DNA from: Tetragonia tetragonoides | Taxonomy: Eukaryota > Streptophyta > Magnoliopsida > Caryophyllales > Aizoaceae | Reading direction: 5' to 3' | DNA length: 64,000 bases | NCBI GenBank assembly: GCA_038025085.1 | Contig: CM076143.1 | Span: 14,121,501-14,185,500 of the forward strand | Part shown: positions 1 to 10,645 of the stretch, piece after piece | Numbering within the stretch: position 1 is the stretch's first letter | How the letters are laid out: each line of letters starts with the position of its first letter | Notes under the pieces: model-generated | What the model was told of the DNA's origin: nothing | Databases searched by the model: none | Seen by the model: the letters and a program-made list of their open reading frames with translations, nothing else | Program-made: the position numbers and the translations under genes

Positions 1-970
1 TCACAAGTTTAGTGTTGTTTTGTGTAAAATCTGTAGTTGAAACCAACAACTATATTGAATAGAACTAGCCTTTGGTTTCATGCTATATAAGGTAAAAGGT
101 GCATCTTCTCTGACCCAAACTCACTTCATTTACAGCTCCAACATTGTTCCAAGGTAAAAGGAGTAAATTATAAGTTTCTTGTTGTGAAAGTAGGAATTGT
201 AATGTACATTATCCTACTGTTTGTAGTGACAAAATAAAAGACGATGATAATTGAAAATAAAAGTGCTTAAATTTCATTTGATATTCGAAATTGTTGCAAC
301 ACATTACAATACCAAAAGGTATGGGCTTTTAACAATGTAGCCAAAAAATGACATGTGCATTCCAAACTTTTGTCATGTACAGCCTACCAACTAACAAGCC
401 CAAAAAATGACATCTACATTCATAGTTTGGTTATGATCCGACTCCGATGACTTGATTTTGGCTCGTTTCGGAGGTTTACAACCGGTACTACATAGCTTGG
501 AACAATGTCGGACTTGTAAATGGGATGAGTTGGGGGTCAGAGAAGATGCATCTTTCACCTTATATAGCATGAAATCAACGGCTAATTCCATTCAATATAG
601 TCGTTGGTTTCAGCTATAGATTTTGCACAGAACAACACTGAACTTCTGAAGTTGTGCACATGGTACCCCTGAAATTTGAAAACGTAGTGGGTATTTTGTG
701 CAAAACAAAATTTAACTCAAAAAATTAAGAAAATTAAATAATTTTTTTTTTTTTTTTTTTTTTTTGTAATTGCCTTCAAAAAATGGAGGGCAACATAGTC
801 TTCTCCCATTCACAAAACTGACAAAGTTAACAGCGTTAAGTAGACGTTTCGAGTTTTGTATAAGGGTTGCACAATCTTAAACTTGGTGGGTATTTCGTGC
901 AAAATTTGAAAAAGGTGGATATATCAAAAGTGCAAAGTTTAAGGGTACCACATGAAATTTCTGTTTCTTT
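1..970. repeat. Inverted-repeat transposon end, cut by window start
   Basis: Bases 1-157 recur in inverted orientation at about 485-650: the segment with gcatcttctctgaccc and ttccaagg reappears as its reverse complement, leaving a spacer of about 330 bp. Further right, 650-720 and 840-955 carry related strings (gtgggtattttgtgcaaaac / gtgggtatttcgtgcaaaat and a ggtacc flank), as expected of a subterminal repeat. The short open frame at 391-591 lies in the spacer and one arm and has no recognisable domain. The left arm continues beyond base 1, so the superfamily and target-site duplication cannot be determined. A poly(T) run sits at about 741-766. Confidence 0.55.
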
Positions 971-1277
971 TTTCTAATAAACTATGACAGCATGTAGTGC
1001 AACTTCTGTGGGAGTTAGACTTTTGATTTTAATTAGCTGTCCAATTGTGTTATACTTATATCATATGAGTATCAATGTATCATTGCCTTCAACCAATTCA
1101 TTTGCATTGTTTGAGTCGCAATAGGACTCAAATATTTATCTAGCTTTTCAAGTTATAATGCCAATGAAATTCTAATTTTTTAGCATAATTCAAACTTTTT
1201 TATTTTTTTCGAAAAAAATATACTTGCTTACCTGAAAGTGTTATGCAGCGTGCTCAATACGACAGCCACAGTAGTGT

Positions 1278-1315
<38 letters not shown>

Positions 1316-2584
1316 CAAAATTTATCTTTTACATATGGCTTTTAAAGTACTCTAGTTAGTAGATTCCACTTAGGAACTTCATTAAAGTGTTCGATCTATT
1401 GGAATAAATTTTCTCCTACTATTTCTTTTGATCATCATCAAATTTAATGATTATAATTTATTTGTCGCTTGGTGATTCTTATGAAGTTTATGACCTTAAG
1501 CCACTTTCAGTCATCTGATATAATATCATTGTTTCACTACTAATATAATTATCTTCTATAAAATTTTTAATTTTATTGTGTTTGGTTAGGTGGCACGACT
1601 TAATGCTCTCAAAATATGACTACCAGTTATAACACTCCTAAAACTCTAATGGTGTAATCACAAACCAAACTCTATTTTTATATATATAAACTTTATCTTT
1701 TTGTCTTTATTTTATTTTTAATTGCTAACTTCTATTTGTTCTTCTTCTTTATTATTTATATTTTTCTCTTCAACATCATATTTCAAAATTCTACATATTA
1801 GAAGACCGAACTACAAAAATGAGTAAGAAAAGCGGAAAAAAAAAAAATGAAACTAATATATGTTAGTACAATGTTTTATTTTCCTTTCGTTTTCCTGAAA
1901 ACATCTTGGCACAATATGTTGGTAAACGACCACCACATCCTTGATTTACTATATCGAATCAGCATATACAACCTTAATGAAAATAAACATATATTAATCT
2001 TCTCAAAAAAAACATATGTTAATTTCTTAAAGTATCTTTCAAGAAAAATCTAAATATACTGTTGAATCCTCAAATATCTAAACTCCTCATAAGAAAGAGG
2101 ACTCGTGTACCAGAAATATTGTGAGTTCATGATTTTGTGTGCCACTTGCTGCTACACATATTTTGCCTGAGCCATTGGAAAAAAACTACTCTATAATTAA
2201 GTAAATATTTCATCCCTTCGAATTTTTTTTAATATTTCCTCATCAAGCAATATACAAATTATAAAGAATCCTTGATACCCATGTATAGAAGGATTCACTC
2301 ACTAATCTGCAAGCTTAGCTTACTTTTTTATCATTTTACAATTATGATTAATATACACCAAAAATACTTAATAGGTGGTTGATGTTGCAATTTATACATC
2401 AGGTAATGTATTCAAACCTCTTGAAGAACACATACACGAATTAATTCGTGGAATACCGAGTCGTAAGGTCGTGCGTTAAGAGGTGTCTTTTTTGCCAACA
2501 AAAAAAAACACACCAATAAATAAATAAAATATACAAATCTATTTAGAAAAGAAAGAAAATAAAATCTATACAATTAACACAAAT
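971..2584. other. AT-rich intergenic DNA, no gene seen
   Basis: No frame in either strand shows a recognisable domain. The region is very AT-rich and contains a (TA)n microsatellite. The open frame at 1847-2053 is low-complexity and judged a chance ORF. Confidence 0.6.
1280..1313. repeat. (TA)n microsatellite
   Basis: Uninterrupted alternating T and A for about 34 bases. Confidence 0.95.
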
Positions 2585-2985
2585 TGTGATACCCCAATAT
2601 TTTCTATAATTATAATATCGATTTATAATTCATTTATAAATAGTTTCGGAGATTCAAATCATATATTTATTTAATGATTCGATTTACTCAAATTAAGCCA
2701 TAATAATATTAATTATTATTATGGGAATATCGGGATTTATAATTATCAAATTGAGGGATTTAATTAAAATAGTTTTGTATATGAATAAGGCTTATTCATA
2801 TTGTTTTAGTTAGTTTTAATTAGCATTTAATTAGTTTTAATTGCTTTTAATTAACACTTAAATAAGAAAATTAATCCTAGGTCTAGTAGGTTTTGACTTT
2901 CATTGACCAAACACCTATATAAGCTAAGAGATGGGTCAGTTGATCAGTTTCCAAAACCCCAAATTCTCTCTTCTCTCCCTCACGC

Positions 2986-3070
<85 letters not shown>

Positions 3071-3190
3071 CCCTGCTGTCGCCGGCCACCAGGCCAGCAC
3101 CGGCCTCCTCTTCCCCGCCGGTAAACCCCCCCCCTTCTTTCTCTCTCTCTTTCTTTCTCTCTCTTTCGTGCTCTGTTTTCCCCCTCCCCA
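2585..3190 (+). mobile_element. Truncated LTR related to the 5.9-17.1 kb chromovirus
   Basis: Starts TGTGATACCCCAATATTTTC, the reverse complement of the ends of the LTRs at 5931-8549 and 14596-17144. It stays alignable through the AT-rich U3 part, the TATA segment (cctatataagct, near 2918) and the text atgggtcagttgatcagttt. It continues into the (CT)n tract at about 2987-3065 and a C-rich stretch. The match fades near 3130-3190, where a LINE fragment begins. It is in plus orientation, opposite to the full element. No second LTR or internal region accompanies it, so it is a truncated LTR remnant. The exact right edge is uncertain. Confidence 0.75.
2987..3065. repeat. (CT)n microsatellite inside the LTR remnant
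   Basis: A nearly pure CT tract just downstream of the LTR TATA box. It corresponds to the GA-rich tracts at the same place in the two full LTRs on the opposite strand. Open frames over it encode poly-Ser-Leu or poly-Arg-Glu and are artefacts. Confidence 0.95.
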
Positions 3191-3898
3191 TGAATTCAGA
3201 GGGTTTATCTCTTTTGGCATCTATGTTGTAGAGCATTTGGCTTGTACGCAACTCTGTGGTTTTTAAGAAGTGGAGTTTTTTGCAACCAAAAGCCATAGTG
3301 GATCTGACTTACAAGTGGGCATCATCATGTTATTTGGCTATGAGATCTTCTTTTAATCAAAATGCCTTAGTGGATGGCTCTAAGCTGGTTGAAGGTGTGT
3401 TCAGAGCAAAATGGAAAGAACCTGTGCATAATATGGTTCACATTTGCACGGATGGCTCTTGAGATTCCGTGTCTTTCCGAGCTGGTGTAGCATGGTGTTG
3501 TATAAATTCGGAAACTTCTACTGGTGTGGAAGCTGGCTCAGATCATCTCTTGGTGAATTCAGCACTCAAGGCTGAGATGGTCGCATGCTATCGTGCACTC
3601 CGGTGGGCTACACAACGTGAGTGGAGGTCGGTTCATATGCTAACGGATAGTATCCAGCTTGTTAACATCCTCAAGGGTACTCTGCTTCCTCCAGTAAATG
3701 TGATAGATTTAGTAGAAGATATCAAGAAGTGTTTTGTTTTATTTGATCATTTAGTTTTTGCTAAGACTACTAAATTGGATGTTATGGTAGCTCATCAGTA
3801 TGCGTGTAAAGCTAGGAAAGATAACATATGTATATGATGCTTGTATTGCTAGTTGCCAAAAAAAAAAAAAAAAAAAAAAAAAAAAACAAAAAAAAAAC
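3190..3898 (+). mobile_element. 5'-truncated LINE with RNase H domain and poly(A) tail
   Basis: The frame from about 3256 to 3837 encodes an RNase H-like domain of the type found at the C terminus of plant L1-type LINEs. It shows ICTDGS (first Asp), LKAEMVACYRALRWA (Glu), MLTDSIQLVNILKG (second Asp), and a late VAHQYACKAR where the family has a His. A TGA at 3460-3462 interrupts the frame directly after CTDGS; the frame itself is unchanged on both sides. About 20 bp after the final TGA comes a poly(A) run (about 3858-3897) typical of a target-primed insertion. Reverse transcriptase and endonuclease are missing, so the copy is dead. I could not find a target-site duplication. Confidence 0.8.
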
Positions 3899-3936
3899 AC
3901 ATTATTATGTTACTCTTATGTTATCAATAGCATATA

Positions 3937-4120
3937 ACTTGCAATGTGGCTTATGGAAATTTAATATTATTTTATGATATAAATAGTGGTACAAAATTAC
4001 TGGATTATATTAGTAGTATATTATAATATGTAATGTACCCAAAAATAAATCATCAGAATCATACCATAAAATAACTTGCCATGTGGCTTATGGCAATACA
4101 ACATTATTTTATGATATAAA
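3937..4120. repeat. Partial direct duplication
   Basis: A segment beginning aacttgcaatgtggcttatg at 3937 recurs with a few changes at 4073 (aacttgccatgtggcttatg), both followed by a similar attattttatgatataaa stretch. The offset is 136 bp. Confidence 0.75.
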
Positions 4121-4212
4121 CTATAAATCGGCTATGACTTCCCGTGATATCATACGTAACCTTACTATCATATTGGTTGTTCTCCAAATTTATGTTCCCT
4201 TTATTAATTGTC

Positions 4213-4321
4213 TTCCCTTTTCCCCCTTCTTCTATAGTATATGGCAAGTTTATTTTCTACCTTATATTCCCTTTTTCCCCCTTCTTCTATAGTATATGGC
4301 AAGTTTATTTCCTACCTTATA
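4213..4321. repeat. Two-copy 54-bp tandem repeat
   Basis: Two adjacent near-identical units, each containing cccccttcttctatagtata followed by tggcaagtttatt, start at 4213 and 4267. They lie just upstream of the RPA1-like fragment and may be part of its promoter region. Confidence 0.85.
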
Positions 4322-4403
4322 TTGTAATACGTGCACTATAAATACAAGTAAGGGTACCGTAGTTTCTTACGAGCAACTTTGAGCATAATATCACAAATGT
4401 ACA

Positions 4404-5253
4404 ATGGCCCCTCCCACTCCTAGGTGCTTTTCCTTAAATTTTACAATTATTGATATTCACAACTCCTTCATGTTATTCAAGTTACATTGTATGTTTAATT
4501 GTTCTAACTATTGTCCATAATATTATTGCAGTTCTTATAATATGATTCATGAGTTCAATTCTTCAAAGTCAGATTGGGCAATCAAGGTTCGCGTATCTCG
4601 ACTTTGGTATGTAGAAAATATTCAAAACAAAGGTAACTTAATGAGCTTGGACATGGTTCTTATTGATGAAGAGGTAGGTCTTTATAACTATACTTTCTCA
4701 ATCTTTTTTGGTTGTTGATTTTTTAATATGAGTAAAATATGTTGTTCAACCTATATTTTGTATATTTTCTCATAATTTATTTATTTTGGTAAATTGATGA
4801 AGGGGGAGTATGTTCACGCTACTATCAAATGGTGCTTTACTCCAACATTCCGTCCAAAAATTGTTGAAGGGGAAATTTACACATTCAAAAATTTTGCAGT
4901 TATTCCAAACAAAGATAAATATCGTGTAGTAAGCGACAACAAAATCATACTCAGGTTTTTCTCAAATATAACTGTTAAAGCTGTGACCAAAAGAGACATC
5001 AAGATCCCAATGCATAGATTTGATTTAATACACTTTCACAATCTAGAACGTCGTTATTGTATTATTACTTTAAGTGGTATGTTACTATTTATTCACCTAT
5101 TTCATGTGAGATATTTGATTAGTATTTCTCTACTTATTAAAAATATTGCCTTTATTTTTATCTGTAGATGGGATTGGCGTTGTTGTCCATGAAGTCAAAG
5201 CAATCAACAAGAAAAATGCTGAGTATTGGACTATTCAAGTAGAAGATAAATGG
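4404..5253 (+). CDS. RPA1-like OB-fold (DUF223-type) gene fragment
   Basis: Four exons join in frame with GT-AG introns: 4404-4423, 4532-4673, 4803-5076 and 5168 to about 5251. The product starts MAPPTPSSYNMIHEFNSSKS. It contains SDWAIKVRVSRLW, a stretch ending in LDMVLIDEE, then GEYVHATIKWCFTPTFRPKI, VEGEIYTFKNF and DKYRVVSDNKIILRFF. This is the N-terminal OB-fold pattern of plant replication protein A 70-kDa-like proteins, which bind single-stranded DNA and occur as a large plant family and as Helitron cargo. The fourth exon reads DGIGVVVHEVKAINKKN and continues to VEDKW, then meets gtaaat, which is either a further donor or TGG-TAA. No zinc-finger C-terminal region follows, so this looks like a truncated copy or a Helitron-associated fragment. 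Splice sites are inferred from reading; expression is unknown. Confidence 0.65.
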
Positions 5254-5343
5254 TAAATCATACTATTGTTGATTGCCTTTATATTAATTTTATTAGTAGA
5301 CATGCGATTTTCTTAGAGTTGTGACTTGGTCCATTATTATAGT

Positions 5344-5550
5344 GTTGTGGTTTTTAATTTTTTTGGCATAAAGATAATACATAAGGTTTGGCACTTCAAT
5401 TCCTTAAGCAAGGTCGAAGGTTCGAATCTTGTGAATGGTGAAACTATTCAGTGGGAACACTTTACCCTTTTGTGGGCCAATCGGGTGCAAACATGATTAA
5501 GCTTGGCCTAAAGGGCTTAGGTGAACCTGTGGTTAAACCAAAAAAAAGAA
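5344..5550 (+). mobile_element. SINE-like sequence with B-box
   Basis: Contains a pol III B-box-like ggttcgaatct at about 5420, a body with gggccaatcgggtgcaaaca, and an A-rich tail (accaaaaaaaagaaag) near 5540, as in tRNA-derived plant SINEs. No clean A-box or target duplication was found, so the call is tentative. Confidence 0.4.
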
Positions 5551-5925
5551 AGTCCTATAGGGATATTTGTACCAATCAGTGAAATGTTATAACTTATAAG
5601 ATAATTCATAAGGCTTTTTTCAAAAGGTGATATAAGGCTTATATAGTAATAAATCATATACTGACATATCAGGAAATATATACAAGTCGGGCCATAATAC
5701 TAGATGTTACATATATACTCTACATTGCTATTGATTTGTAGACTTAAAGGTATCGTTTATTGTGTGTATGGTATATAAAGATTATACAACACCAAATTGT
5801 ATATCCACTTTACAAATGATTTTTATAGGGTTGAAATTAACTCTTTGAGAGAATTAGGGTAAGTTTGTTAAAGCTGAACTTACAAGAATTGAATTGAATT
5901 CAACATTACTAAATTGGACATGTAA
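5551..5925. other. AT-rich spacer, nothing recognised
   Basis: Contains degenerate ataaggcttat-type strings and ends in a gaattgaattcaac low-complexity tract. That tract resumes at 17150 on the other side of the LTR retrotransposon. Confidence 0.5.
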
Positions 5926-8163
5926 CACCCCCGAATTCGCAACGATTTCCCGGAAACTATCGACGTCCTTATCCATGACTCGACACCGCTGAACCGTCAC
6001 AAATCCAAGGGTTAGTTACTGCAACATTTATCGCTAAGGAATAAATGCTAAGCAGAAAGGAAGACTAAGTATCAAAGGAAGCATCTAAACAAACTAAACC
6101 TTAATATCAGAGTTGTCTATCAAGTGAACTTAAATCCATTAAAGTATTATTACAACTTTACCTTTAAGGGCACAAACCAAAATCCCACAATCCAAAAGAA
6201 ATAATAAGTCTAGAGAACAAGTCCACAATTAAACTTCAAGCAATCCGTCCTCACTCAGCTACACCTGCACTTTGATTTTCGTGACGGAAACAAGGTACAG
6301 AAGAAAAGAGAAGAAACAAAAGAAAACAAAAATCAGATAAACTGAACAAACGTCGTCCATACCCAGTAAAAACACTTTCGCAAACCTTACCTGAGTTTTA
6401 GAAGAATCATTGAAATTCATTTGCATGCACAAGTATACATACACTCAAGCACACGCAAACTCGACATTCAATTACATGCAATTCTTGCTTTAGTGATCAC
6501 TCGGACACAAACAGATAAACCATCTTGATTAGAGAAATAAGAGAGCGAATAGAACAGCGATTACCCATACTGTTCATAGATAGATATAGACATGCCATGG
6601 ACTTACTCTAGTGTATACTCACACTACCTCTAACATAATAATCGATATGTAGAGAATTAAACGATGGGGAATGATCCGTCCCGAACACATTACGAGGTGT
6701 TCGTAATAAGTAACTTGGGAATCACGCATCCCTAGACTACATCGAATAGATGAGTCTCGATTGCTCGACTACTCCTAGGGATCCACTAGGAGTCTTATTC
6801 TCATTATAATTTAATTCACATACTTGCATTGATTGACCTAGTGGTACAACGAGACCACGACATACTACTTCATTTCATGCTCATGATAATGAATAATAAT
6901 AACAACGATAACGACATAAATGCATATTATCATAATCATGCTTCACATATGTCTAATGAAATTTCTGCAGCACTTCGGCAGTAAATCATGATATCCAAAA
7001 ATTACACTTTCACAAATAAACATCAAGATATACTAGTAGGTGCTCATTAGCACTCAATAATAGCTCATTCCAATTAGCATATATATATTATCATAATAAT
7101 AATAGAAATTCAACATCACTATACATGCTCAATAATTAGCATATGAACTAATTAGTTAACGAAACTTCATAAACTTGTCATACTCAATATAATTCATATT
7201 TACAGCGAAGAATATATTTCTAATTCTCATAATTAATGACGATATAATTTAATCATGCTTAGCATATTAAATTTACAATAATTTATCAATTAGCACATAA
7301 CACATCAAAATAGTTTTGATGGGGCTTTGGAAAGAGGTAGGCACTCGCTTACCTAACAAAATGCTCACTACGCAGTAGGTAACTTTTCTAATCACAACCC
7401 GATCACGCTTGTCCGTTTGGTCCTAATTAAAAATCATTACCGAGATATAATCAGTAAATACGAAAATCCAAAGAGTACTGAAACTGTAAACTAATATTTT
7501 TATTAAACTTCTTGATTTATTCCAACCAATCTAGGCTTTTAAAAATCTGGATTTGGACTCCAAACGAGTACAGAAAAATAAATATAATTATTGAAAAATA
7601 CCAAAAAATACAAAATTAATTAAAACGAAAATACAATTTCAAAACCCTAACTTATTGTGCAAGTCTCGACCACGGTAACCCACAAAGGGACCCATGGTCG
7701 GACCCATCAGCACTATCACCACCCCCTGACCACCGTGGTCGGGGGTGGTGACTCGCCGGTGACTGGCGACCAAGAGAGAGAAAGAGAGAGAGAGTTTGCG
7801 AGAGAGGGAGAGAAGGAGAACGAGAGAGAGAGAGCGACTGAAGGAGAGAGGGGGGGAGCGACCGGTGGATCCGCCCATGACAATAGGCCAGGCGGTGGCG
7901 GTGGCGCCAGACCACCGGCGAGCAAAATAGGGGAGAGAGAGTGTGTGCTGTCGCTAGGGACAAGGAGAGAAAGAGAGAGAAAGGAAGAGAGAAAGGGAAG
8001 GGCAACTCACCTTGGTGGTGGCCCTGGTGTTCTCCAGCGAAGGGCGGCAGCAAGGGGGAAGGAGACGCGGCTGAGAGAGAGAGACTGTGTCGTGTGAGGA
8101 GAGAGAGAAATTGTGAGGTTTTGGCTCAGTTTTTGCAAACTGATCAACTGGCCCATCTCATAG

Positions 8164-8173
8164 CTTATATAGG
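8164..8173 (-). promoter_or_regulatory. LTR TATA box (3' LTR copy)
   Basis: Minus strand reads cctatataagc. The same box occurs in the 5' LTR near 16860 and in the LTR remnant near 2918, always followed after about 25 bp by gatgggycagttgatcag and a CT-rich tract. Confidence 0.6.
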
Positions 8174-8438
8174 TGCCTAGTCAACAAAAGTCAAAACCTA
8201 CTAGACATAGGATTTATTTTCTGATTTAATTGTTAATTAAAAATAATTAAAACTAATTAAATGCTAATTAAAACTAATTAAAACAATATGAATAAACCTT
8301 ATTCATATACAAAACCATTTTAATTAAATCCCTCTAATTGCTAATTACAAATCTCGAAATTCCCATAATAGTAATTAATATTATTATGGCTTAATTTGAG
8401 TAAATAAATCGTTAAATAAAAATACAATTTAAATCTCC

Positions 8439-8493
8439 AACAACAACAACAACAACAACCCAGTAAGTATCCCGCCTACAGCGGGGTCTGGGA
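8439..8493 (-). mobile_element. RTE-type LINE 3' tail insertion with 14-bp TSD
   Basis: The 55-bp insert reads (AAC)n then cccagtaagtatcccgccta and cagcggggtctggga. It is flanked by identical copies of caatttaaatctcc at 8425-8438 and 8494-8507. On the minus strand it ends in a (GTT)n tail, the microsatellite tail typical of plant RTE LINEs. It is absent from the other LTR. Confidence 0.8.
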
Positions 8494-8549
8494 CAATTTA
8501 AATCTCCGAAACTATTTATTATAATTATAGAAAATATTGGGGTATCACA

Positions 8550-8562
8550 TTCTATCCTCCTT
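8550..8562 (-). promoter_or_regulatory. Polypurine tract
   Basis: Minus strand reads AAGGAGGATAGAA directly against the 3' LTR start TGTGATACC, the expected position for plus-strand priming. A near-duplicate (AAGGAGGGTAGAA next to tgtcacacc) lies 230 bp into the element at about 8779-8792. Confidence 0.75.
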
Positions 8563-8814
8563 AAAAGAAGTTTCGTCCCGAAACTTGAAACATGAAGTAA
8601 TCACTTCTCAATGACGAAACGAGTTTACCCATGCGAAGGTATAAAGCGATTTTAGGACAACGACAATAAAATGCGTGTACTACGGTTGTGATCTAAGTCG
8701 ACTAGCAATGCAGCATGCAATGTTAGAACATGCAACTCGTGCAAAGCGGTAAATAAAACATAATTTACTAGGTGTGACATTCTACCCTCCTTAAAAAGGG
8801 TTTCGTCCCGAAAC

Positions 8815-9528
8815 TCAAATGGAATTAGTACCTTCGATAAAGAGTTCTGGGTACTTCTCGCGCATCATGGAATCAGTTTCCCATGTTGCCTCTTCTTGAC
8901 CATGACGAGACCAAATAACTTTCACAATCAGGACAGTCTTTGTACGAGTCGAGCGCTCTTTGCGGTCGGTGATCTTGATTGGACGTTCTTCATACGTCAA
9001 GCTCTCATCAAGTTTGATCGTTTCAGGTTGAACGACGTGAGTTGGATCATGTACGTATCGCTTCAGTTGAGAAACGTGAAACACATTGTGGACTTTTTCA
9101 AGTTCCACAAGAAAAGCTAAACGATAAGCAACTTCACCAATCCTCTCTAGGATCTCGTAAGGTCCAATGTAACGAGGACTCAGTTTTCCCTTACGACCAA
9201 AATGCATAACGCCCTTGGTAGGGGATACTCGCAATAGTATCTTGCTTCCCACCTCAAATTCTTCAGATCTACGACCTCTATCTGCATACGATTTCTGGTG
9301 ATCTTGTGCACTTCGCATCTTCGTCTGAATCACCTTTACAATGTCGACAGTCTGCTGGATCATATCAGGACCCAAAACTGCAGTCTTGCTAATGTCGTTC
9401 CAACATACAGGCGATCTACACTTCCTACCATACAAGGCTTCATATGGTGCTCGATCGATGCTCGAATGATAGCTGTTGTTGTAGTAATGGAATGTGTTTA
9501 TCCCACGAACCTTGGTATTCGAGGGCAC
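8815..9528 (-). pseudogene. Chromovirus integrase C-terminus and chromodomain
   Basis: Open frame with SSIDRAPYEALYGRKCRSPV (integrase core end), a GPY/F-type module (KLSPRYIGPYEILERIGEVA), and VHNVFHVSQLKRYVHD. A chromodomain-like end follows: KVIWSRHGQEEATWETDSMM and EKYPELF. Chromodomains of this clade steer integration to heterochromatin. The reading frame differs from that of the preceding integrase core (stop at 9440), so a small indel lies near 9440-9528, in the segment corresponding to PLLQ and YNNSYHSS. The gag-pol polyprotein cannot be made intact. Confidence 0.88.
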
Positions 9529-9862
9529 ACGCTCGAAGCATATCCTCTAGAGTCTGGATTGTTCTTTTCGTCTGGCCATCTGTTGCAGGATGAAAAGCGT
9601 TACTAAACTTCAATTTGCTTCCGAAAGCTTCTTGTAATTTCTGCCAGAAGTGAGAGAGAAATCTCGAGTCTCTATCAGAAACAATATCTTCAGGTACACC
9701 ATGAAATCTCATGACTTCCTTAACATACGCGTCAGCCAGCTTCTCCATTTCCCACGTGTCATGCATAGGGATGAATCTCGCGACCTTCGTCAAACGATCC
9801 ACAACCACCCAAATGGCGTTGTTCTTCTTCAGTGTTAAAGGTAAACCCATGACAAAATCCAT
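9440..9862 (-). pseudogene. Chromovirus integrase catalytic core
   Basis: Contains MDFVMGLP (first Asp of the D,D35E core), AIWVVVDRLTKVARFIPM, then HGVPEDIVSDRDSRFLSHFW (second Asp) and FSNAFHPATDGQTKRTIQTL, where many relatives have QTER in place of QTKR. The replacement of the usual Glu by Lys at that site (TDGQTK) would abolish catalysis if it is the DDE glutamate. It follows an in-frame TAG at 9875-9877 that replaces a Trp codon of the usual VPTWKW motif. Confidence 0.88.
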
Positions 9863-9943
9863 AGAAATCGAATTCTATTTCCACGTTGGAACTTTCAGTG
9901 ATTGTACCATTCCACCTGGTCTTTTGTGCTCGATCTTGACTTT

Positions 9944-10354
9944 CTAACATGTCAAACACTTCGCTACAAGCTCAGCGACTTCTTGTTTCATGCCTTTCCA
10001 CCAGAACACTTGGCGAAGATCTTTGTAAAGCTTGTCTCCACAAGGATGTACAGAATACGGCGTATTATGAGCTTCACCCAAAATCTGACTTTTGATAGCT
10101 GGGTCATTGGGTACGCAAACACGTTCTCGAAATCTCAAAATTCCATCTTGGCCCAAAGTGAAGTCCTCGGACCTACCCTCGTCTTTGTGGTTTAGAATCC
10201 GCTGAAGATCCTCATCATCACTCTGTCTATCTTTGATCTCCTCTAGCAACGTTGGTCGAACAGTCATATGTGCTATGGTACACTGAACGTCATCTTGAAA
10301 CACAATTTCCACCTCGAGACTTTGCAAGTCACGTATGATCTCCTTAGAAAGCAC
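9944..10354 (-). pseudogene. Chromovirus integrase zinc-binding region
   Basis: Carries the HHCC-type N terminus of integrase: GEAHNTPYSVHPCGDKLYKD, FWWKGMKQEVAELVAKCLTC. The first residues fit the connection after RNase H. It ends at TAG (9944-9946), where related elements have Gln (CLTCQKVK); a single C-to-T change explains the stop. It shares the frame of the RT and integrase-core segments. Confidence 0.85.
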
Positions 10355-10366
10355 TAAAGCAGTGTT

Positions 10367-10579
10367 TCAAGTGTGTCGAGTCTTCCTACTCAAAGCATCA
10401 GCGACCACGTTCGCTTTACCCTCATGGTACTGGATATCGATGTCGTACTCCGTCAGAAGTTCTAGCCATCTCCTTTGGTGCATGTTCAACTCTTTCTGCG
10501 TAAAGATGTACTTGAGACTCTTGTGATCAGTGAACATCTTGACTGCGGAACCATACAGGTAGTGTCGCCAAATCTTCAA
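10367..10579 (-). pseudogene. Chromovirus RNase H segment
   Basis: Encodes [40 protein letters not shown] and the end [10 protein letters not shown], the classic RNase H end of Ty3/gypsy pol. It continues the RT frame after the TGA at 10646-10648 and is itself followed by a TGA near 10367. Confidence 0.88.
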
Positions 10580-10645
10580 TGCAAATACGACAGCAGCAAC
10601 TTCTAGATCGTGCGTAGGATAGTTATCCTCATGCTTCTTCAGTTG

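Larger units (their letters stand above)
5931..8549 (-). repeat. 3' LTR of the chromovirus
   Basis: 2,619 bp. It is on the 3' side of the minus-strand element. It carries a GA-rich tract at 7770-8110 and a TATA-like tatataag segment on the minus strand near 8163-8170. It also holds a private 55-bp RTE-tail insertion at 8439-8493 that the other LTR lacks, so that insertion postdates integration. Confidence 0.93.

Noticed and set aside
2903..3296. Overlapping open frames rich in Leu-Ser or Arg-Glu on both strands
   Set aside because: They translate the (CT)n microsatellite and C-rich LTR text; no domain and present on both strands alike.
7639..8180. Five overlapping frames in the 3' LTR, with equivalents at 16178-16852
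   Set aside because: They come from the GA-rich LTR tract; frames are not kept between the two LTRs beyond what repeat composition forces.
8896..9947. Plus-strand frames over the integrase region
   Set aside because: Antisense shadows of the minus-strand integrase/chromodomain, whose motifs are unambiguous.
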